DNA from: DASQVO01 sp035640715
GTDB taxonomy: Bacteria > Actinomycetota > Actinomycetes > Streptosporangiales > Streptosporangiaceae
Reading direction: 5' to 3'
Length of the DNA stretch: 6,154 nucleotides
Assembly: GCA_035640715.1 (NCBI GenBank)
Contig: DASQVO010000419.1
Location: forward strand, 1-6,154
Made by a program: the position numbers and the translations under genes. This document shows, in pieces, positions 1-6,154 of this stretch. Under the pieces are notes generated by a model that worked only from the letters and a program-made list of their open reading frames with translations, did no database searches and was not told the DNA's origin. Every line of letters begins with the position of its first letter. Position 1 is the first letter of the stretch.

Positions 1-1626
1 ACATACGCCAGGTACGGCAAGGACGTCGTGCACCGGCTCCGGGGCATGTTCGCCTTCGCCATCTGGGACACCTTTACCCGTGAGCTGTTCTGCGCGCGGG
101 ACCCGTTCGGCATCAAGCCGTTCTTCTACGTCATCGACGAGAGCCACGGGCATGGCCGGCTGCTGTGCTTCGCCTCAGAACGGAAGGCCCTGGCCGATGT
201 CGGCGAATCGCGCGCGCTTGACCGTGACGCGCTGCGCAAATACCTCGGTTTCCAGTACGTGCCCGCCCCGGAGACCCTGACCCTTCCGGTCCGGGTGCTG
301 CCGCCAGGGCACGCGATCATTGCCCGGCCAGGCGGCACTGTGGATGTGTTCAGGTACTGGCGAGCGGATCTGCGCCCCGCACGTGCTCCTGGGCAGGGCA
401 CCGCTGCCGACATCCTGGCGGTCATGCGCAACTCGATCGCTGTCCACCTGCGCAGCGACGCACCGCTCGGCGCGTTCCTGTCCGGCGGGATCGATTCGGC
501 GGCGATCTGCGCTCTGGCCGCGGAGCATAGGCCTGATCTGCTCACCTTCACTGTTGGATTCGAGCGCGAAGGCTATAGCGAGATTGACCGTGCACAGGAG
601 ACCGCTGCGGCGCTCGGGCTGAAGTCGCTGCCCTACGTCATCACCGCGGAGGAGTTCTTCGCCAACCTCCCGCGGATCATCTGGCATCTGGACGATCCCA
701 TGGCGGATGCAGCAGCGGTGCCGCTCTGGTTCGTTGCCCGTGAGGCGAGCAGGTACGTCAAAGTGGTGCTGTCCGGCGAGGGCTCTGACGAACTGTTCGG
801 CGGCTATCAGGTCTACCGGGAGCGGGCCCTGGTCCGGGCGGGCGAGCGGCTGCCATCCTGGGGGCGGATACCGCTCCGGCGTGTCGCCGCGCTCATCCCA
901 CCGGGGGTGAGAGGCAAGGCATTCCTGGAACGCATGTCGACCCGGCTGCGGTGCCGGTACATCGGCAATGCGCATGTGTACGGCGACGAGCAGATCGGCG
1001 CCATTGTCCGCCCCGGCAAGGTCCCGGCGCGGCCTGGTGGCGCCGGGAGCGCATACAGCGTGACGGATCCGATTTACGTCCAGGCCGACGAGGCCGGCCT
1101 GGACGACGTGTCCACCAAGCAACTTGTGGACATCAACACCTGGCTGGCCGGGGACATCCTCGTCAAGGCGGACCGGATGACCATGGCGCACGGCCTTGAG
1201 CTGCGAGTGCCTTTCCTGGACCGTGAGGTGATGAAGGTGGCCGCGCGGCTCGCGCGCCAGGAGAAAGTCTGCGCGCGCACGACCAAGGTGGCGCTGCGGC
1301 AGGCCATGTCCACGGTCCTGCCGAAGCCCGTGACCGAGCGGGCCAAGCTGGGTTTCCCCGTGCCCATCGGCCACTGGCTTAAGGCGGAGGCGGAGGAGTT
1401 CGCGGACCGGGTACTGCGCGAGGCCCAGACCGACGAGTGGATCGACCGCGCGGCGGCGCTGCGCCTCCTGCAGCGTTTCAAGGCCGGGCAACCCGACGTG
1501 ACCTGGCGGCAGGTGTGGGTGCTCATCGTGTTCTCGCTGTGGCATCAGATTTACCTGGAGCGCGCCTACGACCCGATCGCACTGGGCTGGGAAAGGCATA
1601 CCGGGGCTGCATGGCAGCGCGACTAG
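1..1626 (+). CDS. asnB: Asparagine synthase (glutamine-hydrolysing), 5'-truncated by window edge
   Basis: The product makes asparagine from aspartate, ATP and glutamine-derived ammonia in the cytoplasm. The reading frame is open to base 1, and codons 1-9 (TYARYGKDV) continue the family, so the true start lies upstream. The N-terminal catalytic Cys and roughly 80-100 residues of the glutaminase domain are not visible. Seen, numbered from the first codon in the window: the end of the class II glutaminase domain (GMFAFAIWD; RDPFGIKP at 33-40; FASERKAL), then the synthetase domain with the pyrophosphate loop SGGIDS (161-166), the DDPMAD and SGEGSDELFGG (258-268) motifs, KADRMTMAHGLELRVPFLD (from 389) and KLGFPVPIGHWL. 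The 541 residues present are intact, with no frameshift. The TAG stop overlaps the convergent ramB stop. Homologues also amidate other carboxylates in antibiotic or cell-wall pathways, so the asparagine substrate is the default reading, not proven. Confidence 0.95.
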   Translation, partial: TYARYGKDVVHRLRGMFAFAIWDTFTRELFCARDPFGIKPFFYVIDESHGHGRLLCFASERKALADVGESRALDRDALRKYLGFQYVPAPETLTLPVRVLPPGHAIIARPGGTVDVFRYWRADLRPARAPGQGTAADILAVMRNSIAVHLRSDAPLGAFLSGGIDSAAICALAAEHRPDLLTFTVGFEREGYSEIDRAQETAAALGLKSLPYVITAEEFFANLPRIIWHLDDPMADAAAVPLWFVAREASRYVKVVLSGEGSDELFGGYQVYRERALVRAGERLPSWGRIPLRRVAALIPPGVRGKAFLERMSTRLRCRYIGNAHVYGDEQIGAIVRPGKVPARPGGAGSAYSVTDPIYVQADEAGLDDVSTKQLVDINTWLAGDILVKADRMTMAHGLELRVPFLDREVMKVAARLARQEKVCARTTKVALRQAMSTVLPKPVTERAKLGFPVPIGHWLKAEAEEFADRVLREAQTDEWIDRAAALRLLQRFKAGQPDVTWRQVWVLIVFSLWHQIYLERAYDPIALGWERHTGAAWQRD

Positions 1627-3086
1627 TTCGCAGCGTGCCGGTCGAGGAACTCATACACGTCCGCCTCATCCACACCCGGGAAGCTGCCGGCTGGCAGCGC
1701 GGACAGGACGTGCGAGTGCGCCCTTGCCGAGGGCCACGCCATTCCCTCCCAGCGGGCCGCGAGCTCAGCGGGCGGCCGCTTGCAGCATTCGCCGTCCGGG
1801 CACGCCGAACGCAGCCGGGTTGGCGTCTCCCGGCCACGGAACCAGCGGGAATGCTCATACGGAACCCCCAGCGTGATGGCGAACCCGCGGTCGGCACGCG
1901 GATCTACCTGCGAGACGCAGAAGTAAGTACCGGACGGCGTGGCGGAATACTGGCAGTACGGCGAGAACCGGTCGGCCGCGCCGAACACCTGCCTCCCCGC
2001 CCACTTACGGCACATCCGCTGGCCCTCGATCGCGCCGGCCGGATCGGCCGGGAACACCAGGCCGTCGCACTCATACGCCTTGTAGATGATGCCGCTTGAG
2101 TCGTTCTTGGTGAAGTGGCACGGCATGCCGAGGTGCCGGGTGGCCAGGTTGGTGAAACGGTGAGCGGCCATCTCGTACGAGACGGAGAACACATCGACAA
2201 GGTCCTCAACGGCCAGGTCCCTGGCGTCCTTGGCGTCGGCGAGGAAGCGGACGGCCGCCCGCTCCGGCACGAGCACCGCGGCAGCGAAGTAGTTGCTCTC
2301 CACCCGCTGGCGGAGGAAGTCGCCGAAGTCGCGTGGCGACTGGTGGCCGAGCAGGAAGTGGCCTAGCGCCTGAAGCAGCACAGTCCGCGGCGAGTGCGTC
2401 CCGACCGGCTCCTGCTTGACGTAAATCCGCCGGTTCCGCAGGTCCGTCAGAGAGCGGACGGACTGCGGAAGGTCCTGGACGTACCGGACGGAAAAGCCGT
2501 GGTGGCTTACCACAGACAGCAGCATGCCCTGCGACAGGGCGCCCCCGGTATAGCCAGCTGCCTGCAGCGCGCGGTCCGCCGCCTGCTCTATCTCCTCGAA
2601 ATAGTTGCCCCGCTCCCGCATGGCGGCGCGGAGTTCGGCGTTGGCGGCGCGCGCCTCTTCCGGCGTCGCCGTTGGCTTGGCGTGCTGTGCGCGCAGCTCG
2701 TCGGCCAGCTTCACGAGATGCTCGAGCACGTCGATGGGAACCCGCGCGCTCACCTTGAGGTGCGGCAGGCCGAGCTTGGTGTAGGTGGGATCACGCTGTG
2801 CCTCCTCGAGTGCGATCTCGAGCTGCGCGCGGTGGCTCGGCGCCTGGCGGCGCAGCAGCTCTTCCACCGGTACCGACAGCGCCGCGGCAAGGTCCTCGAG
2901 AACAGAGAGCTTCGGTTCCCGCCGCCCGTTCTCCAGCAGCGAGAGGGCGGACGGCGCGCGGCCGACGCGGTTACCCAGCTCCGCCAGTGTCAGGCCGCGG
3001 GACCGGCGCAGGTGCCGCAGGCGCTGGCCCATTGTCATAAGGTCTAGACCACGGTCTTCTGTCAACTTAGAAGGTCCTTGCTTCAC
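1623..3086 (-). CDS. ramB: RamB-like XRE/ScfR transcriptional regulator of the glyoxylate shunt
   Basis: A 487-residue DNA-binding regulator. An XRE-type helix-turn-helix occupies about residues 19-78 (MGQRLRHLRRSRGLT, then RAPSALSLLENGRREP). A middle IrrE-like region (about 185-300) carries a degenerate metallopeptidase motif, QALGH at 239-243 where HExxH would be. A C-terminal short-chain fatty acyl regulator (ScfR) domain (about 305-487) has many Cys (323, 340, 359, 378, 390, 429, 434, 435), SPYCQYSATPSGTYFC and CPDGECCKRPP, and ends in the family-typical DVYEFLDRHA. Known: RamB proteins control isocitrate lyase genes in Corynebacterium and Mycobacterium. The head-to-head position with aceA suggests the same target here, and probable autoregulation (inference). 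The start chosen is GTG at 3086, because a -10 hexamer (TATACT) ends seven bases before it, as in leaderless actinobacterial mRNAs, and no good Shine-Dalgarno precedes GTG 3086, ATG 3038 or ATG 3032. Residues 1-18 are outside the conserved domain, so a shorter product from 3038 or 3032 is possible. Confidence 0.86.
   Translation of the reverse strand: MKQGPSKLTEDRGLDLMTMGQRLRHLRRSRGLTLAELGNRVGRAPSALSLLENGRREPKLSVLEDLAAALSVPVEELLRRQAPSHRAQLEIALEEAQRDPTYTKLGLPHLKVSARVPIDVLEHLVKLADELRAQHAKPTATPEEARAANAELRAAMRERGNYFEEIEQAADRALQAAGYTGGALSQGMLLSVVSHHGFSVRYVQDLPQSVRSLTDLRNRRIYVKQEPVGTHSPRTVLLQALGHFLLGHQSPRDFGDFLRQRVESNYFAAAVLVPERAAVRFLADAKDARDLAVEDLVDVFSVSYEMAAHRFTNLATRHLGMPCHFTKNDSSGIIYKAYECDGLVFPADPAGAIEGQRMCRKWAGRQVFGAADRFSPYCQYSATPSGTYFCVSQVDPRADRGFAITLGVPYEHSRWFRGRETPTRLRSACPDGECCKRPPAELAARWEGMAWPSARAHSHVLSALPAGSFPGVDEADVYEFLDRHAAN
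3041..3050. repeat. Perfect 10-bp palindrome inside the ramB 5' end
   Basis: GGTCTAGACC is fully self-complementary and lies 36-45 bases inside the ramB reading frame, just before in-frame ATG 3038. It contains CTAG, a tetranucleotide that is usually scarce in high-GC actinobacteria. If translation really begins at ATG 3038, the palindrome would sit in the 5' leader and could act as an operator or small hairpin. A chance palindrome remains quite possible. Confidence 0.35.
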
Positions 3087-3093
3087 AAAAAGT

Positions 3094-3099
3094 AGTATA
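3094..3099 (-). promoter_or_regulatory. -10 element of the ramB promoter (leaderless type)
   Basis: Read on the minus strand the bases are TATACT, a good match to the actinobacterial TAnnnT -10 consensus. Seven bases (ACTTTTT) separate it from the G of the GTG start at 3086. Transcription would therefore be expected to begin at or within a base of the start codon. No convincing TTGACA-like -35 is seen at 17-18 bp spacing; the spacer and upstream DNA are A/T-rich. Confidence 0.5.
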
Positions 3100-3101
3100 T
3101 C

Positions 3102-3137
3102 TTCTCGTTAGGAAAATTTTTGTATTTTTTCTCGCTA
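3102..3137. promoter_or_regulatory. Candidate regulator operator: direct repeat TTCTCGYTA in the ramB-aceA intergenic region
   Basis: TTCTCGTTA at 3102-3110 and TTCTCGCTA at 3129-3137 match at 8 of 9 positions and are 27 bp apart. Each is followed by an AAATT-containing run. The left copy lies just upstream of the minus-strand -10 of ramB. The right copy overlaps a possible plus-strand -10 (TAAAAT, 3136-3141). This placement suits a regulator acting on both divergent promoters, with the adjacent RamB-like protein the obvious candidate (inference). I do not see an exact copy of the corynebacterial RamB box, so the assignment rests on repetition and position. Confidence 0.4.
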
Positions 3138-3141
3138 AAAT
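3136..3141 (+). promoter_or_regulatory. Possible -10 element of the aceA promoter
   Basis: TAAAAT fits the TAnnnT pattern and lies at the edge of the AT-rich core, about 90 bp upstream of the aceA start. No good -35 is visible at normal spacing, so the promoter may depend on an activator or the hexamer may be fortuitous. Transcription from here would start near 3148 and give a leader containing the GGAGG at 3163. Confidence 0.28.
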
Positions 3142-3153
3142 TACTGCTCAGTA
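3142..3153. repeat. Palindrome TACTG-CT-CAGTA downstream of the putative aceA -10
   Basis: Two 5-bp arms, TACTG and CAGTA, are exact reverse complements separated by CT. The element lies where the aceA transcript would start if TAAAAT at 3136 is its -10, a usual place for a repressor half-site pair. It is short enough to arise by chance. Confidence 0.3.
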
Positions 3154-3162
3154 GCTTCCCCT

Positions 3163-3232
3163 GGAGGCATGCTCATGTCAAAGGTCACCGAGGTGGCCGC
3201 TTCAACGGCCCAGGCAGAAGGCGAGAAGGGAC
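3163..3232 (+). other. aceA leader with strong Shine-Dalgarno and out-of-frame ATG
   Basis: GGAGG at 3163-3167 is followed seven bases later by ATG 3175 (another ATG, at 3169, is in the same frame). The frame from 3175 begins MSKVTEVAASTAQAEGEKG and is one frame away from aceA. It runs on to a stop at 3409-3411, overlapping the aceA start, but beyond about 3233 its codons look like a shadow of aceA. In contrast, the annotated aceA ATG at 3233 has only GAAGG at 3225-3229, three bases away. The segment may encode a leader or overlapping upstream ORF that tunes aceA translation. It may instead be the real AceA N-terminus, separated by a one-base frameshift that is either natural or a sequence error. 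Confidence 0.4.
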
Positions 3233-4540
<1,308 letters not shown>

Positions 4541-4586
4541 GACACCTGCAGCACCCCGTTCCCTCGCCGCCTGGCGCTCACCCGGC

Positions 4587-4621
4587 TGGCCCCTTCCCGC
4601 CGCTACGGCGGGAAGGGGCCA
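4587..4621. terminator. Strong hairpin between convergent genes, probable bidirectional terminator
   Basis: The left arm 4587-4602 (TGGCCCCTTCCCGCCG) and right arm 4606-4621 form a perfect 16-bp stem with a CTA loop. It begins 47 bases after the aceA stop and ends 59 bases before the stop of the convergent membrane-protein gene. There is no T-run on either side. U-less GC-rich hairpins are common between actinobacterial genes, but termination by them is less certain than for classical intrinsic terminators. Confidence 0.65.
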
Positions 4622-4680
4622 CCCTCCAGCGGCGGGAATGGGTCGTGCCGGGCCGGGGACCCGCCTGGGCGGGCAGGGAT

Positions 4681-5229
4681 CTAGTCCTGTTGCGGGACGT
4701 AGGCGCCGTCTCGGGCCATGATCTCTGACTTCGATTCTTCTGATAGCAGGCCTGTGGCCAGGATGTCGTCGTCGGCGTTGGCCGGGCTGCCACGGCGCCG
4801 CCACCTCGAGGGCACGAACAGCGGGATGATCATCGCCAGCCCCGCCATGGCGAGCACGCCGTCGGCCAGCATGTCCTCGAAACCGGCGCCGAATGCGCGC
4901 GTCCGCAGCGGTATCAGCTGCACCGCGTGCCGGACACTCGCCAGGTACAGCCCGGTCAGGGCGAGCAGCGCCAGCCCGGGCAGGCCGGCCGCGAGGGGCG
5001 AGATCCGCGGCGCGGCGATAAGGACCCCGGCCGTCAGCCCCGTCGCGAGAAGCGCCCCCAGCGCGGCGAGGACGTTGTGGTCCGAGATCAGCGAGCCGCT
5101 CTGCGTCGGCAAGCTGGCCAGCGGCCCCGTCGCGGCGGGGACCCGGAGCCGCAGGTATCCCCAGCCACCCGCGAAGAACAGCACCAGCGCAGCGGCGATG
5201 GCAAGGACAATCCCGACGAAGTGCCGCAT
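4681..5229 (-). CDS. Unrecognised membrane protein with four predicted transmembrane helices
   Basis: I do not recognise a named family. From ATG 5229 the product is 182 residues. Hydrophobic segments lie at about 4-26, 52-73, 79-98 and 121-140, with the Arg-rich SRWRRR right after the last helix and an acidic 40-residue tail ending in VPQQD. The positive run suggests that the tail is cytoplasmic. There is no obvious catalytic or metal-binding motif. This start was chosen because GGAGG sits five bases upstream of ATG 5229. An in-frame ATG at 5277 would add 16 hydrophilic residues (MAHASEDTRIRRTEAD) but has no Shine-Dalgarno; it lies where transcription may begin, so leaderless translation from it is the alternative. 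The gene is convergent with aceA and stands alone; nothing in the context indicates its job. Confidence 0.72.
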   Translation of the reverse strand: MRHFVGIVLAIAAALVLFFAGGWGYLRLRVPAATGPLASLPTQSGSLISDHNVLAALGALLATGLTAGVLIAAPRISPLAAGLPGLALLALTGLYLASVRHAVQLIPLRTRAFGAGFEDMLADGVLAMAGLAMIIPLFVPSRWRRRGSPANADDDILATGLLSEESKSEIMARDGAYVPQQD

Positions 5230-5283
5230 GTCCGCCTCCGTCCTTCGGATACGCGTGTCTTCGGATGCGTGTGCCATTGCCCG

Positions 5284-5289
5284 ACTGTA
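5284..5289 (-). promoter_or_regulatory. Possible -10 of the membrane-protein gene
   Basis: Read on the minus strand, the bases are TACAGT (TAnnnT), six bases before ATG 5277. Transcription would start near 5277, giving either a leaderless start there or a leader of about 48 bases carrying the GGAGG used by ATG 5229. The -35 match is poor (CTGAAT at 18-bp spacing), so confidence is modest. Confidence 0.35.
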
Positions 5290-5329
5290 GCTGAGGCAGT
5301 TTGTCTCATTCAGACATTTGGTGCGAATT

Positions 5330-5353
5330 CCTGAAGTTCTAGACTAATTCAGG
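5330..5353. repeat. Inverted repeat CCTGAA-N12-TTCAGG
   Basis: CCTGAA at 5330-5335 and TTCAGG at 5348-5353 are exact reverse complements around a 12-bp centre that includes TCTAGA. The centre-to-centre distance of 18 bp would put both arms on similar faces of the helix. It lies 40-64 bp upstream of the possible -10 for the membrane-protein gene, so it could be a regulator site. No regulator is suggested by the sequence. Confidence 0.3.
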
Positions 5354-5443
5354 TCAGGACCGGGCATGTACCGAGACAACTTCGAACAGGATGTGGACGG
5401 CCAGGAACGCGGCCGCGGCCAGCGAGACGGCCCGGTGGGCGAT
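5354..5443 (-). pseudogene. Remnant resembling a ferric-reductase-like heme-binding membrane helix
   Basis: A 29-codon frame between stops (TGA at 5444-5446 upstream, TGA at 5354-5356 at its end) has no plausible start. It reads AHRAVSLAAAAFLAVHIL and onward, with almost every third codon position G or C. Two His are separated by 13 residues inside a hydrophobic helix. That pattern (LHRxLSLLAxxFLAxH) is typical of the heme-ligating helix of actinobacterial ferric-reductase-like transmembrane domain proteins. I read it as a leftover piece of such a gene. The rest of the domain is not visible upstream in any frame. Because it is so short, chance resemblance cannot be ruled out. Confidence 0.4.
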
Positions 5444-5610
5444 TCACGCCGGTACACGTGCCGGCGCGGGCAGGACGTGACGCCCGTTTGCGGACTTTCG
5501 CAATAATCGTCTAACCACGGCTCGTATCCGGCTGATGGCCGAAGCGTGCCCGTAACGCGGGCTCAGCCAGCTCACAGGTGGCCCCCAGTATGCTCTGCGC
5601 GTGCGTATAC
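5444..5610. other. Non-coding stretch with no recognisable gene
   Basis: The 392 bases between the membrane-protein start and the MMPL remnant (5230-5621) hold the possible promoter, the inverted repeat and the reductase-like remnant listed separately. In the remaining part, frames on both strands give Arg/Pro-rich or stop-interrupted translations without recognisable domains. TATGCT at 5589-5594 could be a -10 for the downstream MMPL remnant, but no -35 supports it. I see no tRNA or terminator. Confidence 0.5.
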
Positions 5611-5621
5611 AGGGGACATTC

Positions 5622-6154
5622 ATGGCAATTGGGTACCTTTTCGGTAAAATTTCGCTGGGTGGTCGTTGTTGCCTGGGTTGCGGCGGCGGTTGCCGTACCC
5701 CCGCTTCCTGCCGTCGCTGGCGAGCGTGACGCAGGGCAATAACGCCAGCTTCCTGCCGACCAGCGCGCCCAGCGAGCATGCATCGCAGCTCGCCGCCCCG
5801 TTCGGCATGACGAACCGGACCGCGGTCCCCGTGGTCGCTGCGGTCAGCCAGGGGAAGCTGACCGCAGCCGATGTGTCCTGGCTGAGCACGCTCCGCCAGG
5901 ACCTGCGCACAGTGCCCACCGTGACACGGGTGAGTGACCTTGGCCGGTCCGCCGACGGCCAGGCGGAGCAGTTGCAGGTGCTGTCCAGTGGTCGCGCCGC
6001 TTTACCTGATCGCCTCGGTCGGGCTGTCCTACCTGGCCGCGCTCGGCCTGTCCACCCTGATCTTCATCAAGATCGCCGGCGATAGCGGGCTGACCTTCAT
6101 CCTGCCGTTCCTGATGTTCATTTTCCTGCTCGCGCTCGGCGAGGACTACAACAT
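5622..6154 (+). pseudogene. Broken MMPL/RND-family transporter gene, truncated by window edge
   Basis: Intact homologues are about 700-residue membrane exporters. AGGGGA at 5611-5616 lies five bases before ATG 5622, but the coding sense is spread over several frames. About 5629-5697 reads GTFSVKFRWVVVVAWVAAAVAV, the first transmembrane helix of the family. About 5698-5987, one frame on, reads FLPSLASVTQGNNASFLP then SAPSEHASQLAAPF and LGRSADGQAEQLQVL, the start of the first extracytoplasmic domain. From 5988, in a third frame, VVAPLYLIASVGLSYLAALG and FILPFLMFIFLLALGEDYN follow, the transmembrane segment of the second half with its Asp-Tyr pair. Hundreds of residues expected between these blocks are absent. 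The frame shifts are consistent with one-base insertions near 5627-5630 and in the five-C run at 5698-5702, and a large deletion near 5985. TTG 5629 is an alternative start. Not functional as seen; sequencing error could explain the small shifts but not the deletion. Confidence 0.8.

Noticed and set aside
175..1599. 474-codon open frame on the minus strand opposite asnB
   Set aside because: It is Pro/Arg/His/Gly-rich with no domain, and mirrors the third-position GC bias of the intact asnB on the plus strand.
1437..2099. 220-codon plus-strand frame spanning the asnB-ramB junction
   Set aside because: It overlaps two well-supported genes and has an Arg-rich, domain-free translation; a shadow frame.
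2394..3047. 217-codon plus-strand frame opposite ramB
   Set aside because: Low-complexity Arg/Leu/Gln-rich translation antisense to conserved HTH and IrrE-like domains.
4660..4673. CCCGCC-TG-GGCGGG as a terminator for the minus-strand membrane-protein gene
   Set aside because: The loop is only two bases and there is no T run; short GC palindromes are expected by chance here.
5366..5506. Small plus-strand ORF (46 codons) with AGGA six bases upstream of ATG
   Set aside because: Its Arg/Gly-rich sequence is antisense to the reductase-like remnant, whose third-position GC is much better. It resembles nothing I know.
5444..5779. 111-codon minus-strand ORF covering the intergenic region and the MMPL 5' end
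   Set aside because: Arg/Gln/Pro-rich without domains, and antisense to recognisable MMPL sequence.
5988..6154. Separate gene starting at GTG 5988
   Set aside because: The sequence begins mid-domain relative to MMPL homologues and no Shine-Dalgarno is well placed; better read as the distal piece of the broken gene.

Overview
The window is high-GC DNA with strong G/C bias at third codon positions. An isocitrate lyase gene lies head-to-head with a RamB/ScfR-type regulator gene, and its product resembles mycobacterial Icl1. Together these point to a high-GC Gram-positive actinobacterium, probably a filamentous or soil lineage (inference from protein resemblance only; genus not determined).

Layout: (1) 1-1626 (+) is the 3' nine-tenths or so of an asparagine synthase gene (asnB); its N-terminus lies outside the window. 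(2) 1623-3086 (-) is a ramB-type regulator gene, convergent with asnB; the two TAG stops share one CTAG. (3) 3087-3232 is a divergent control region with a strikingly AT-rich core (20 G/C in the 70 bases 3081-3150). It holds a -10 element placed for a leaderless ramB mRNA, a 9-bp direct repeat that is a candidate operator, a small palindrome, and a strong Shine-Dalgarno in front of an ATG that is out of frame with aceA. (4) 3233-4540 (+) is aceA, isocitrate lyase, with all active-site motifs intact. (5) 4587-4621 is a perfect 16-bp hairpin between convergent genes. (6) 4681-5229 (-) is an unrecognised four-helix membrane protein. (7) 5230-5621 is intergenic with a probable promoter, an inverted repeat and a short remnant resembling a ferric-reductase-like heme membrane domain. 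(8) 5622-6154 (+) is a broken MMPL/RND transporter gene with frameshifts and a large internal deletion, running off the window edge.

How the genes work together: AceA splits isocitrate into glyoxylate and succinate, the entry to the glyoxylate shunt used on acetate and fatty acids. The divergent regulator belongs to the family (RamB, short-chain fatty acyl regulator) that controls this step in corynebacteria and mycobacteria, so 1623-4540 reads as a self-contained regulator/target pair. asnB and the membrane protein have no evident functional link to it. The right end looks like a decaying region.

I see no CRISPR array, tRNA/rRNA gene, insertion sequence or clearly novel multi-gene system. 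The points most worth a second look are the ramB-aceA control region, the aceA start and leader, and the MMPL remnant.
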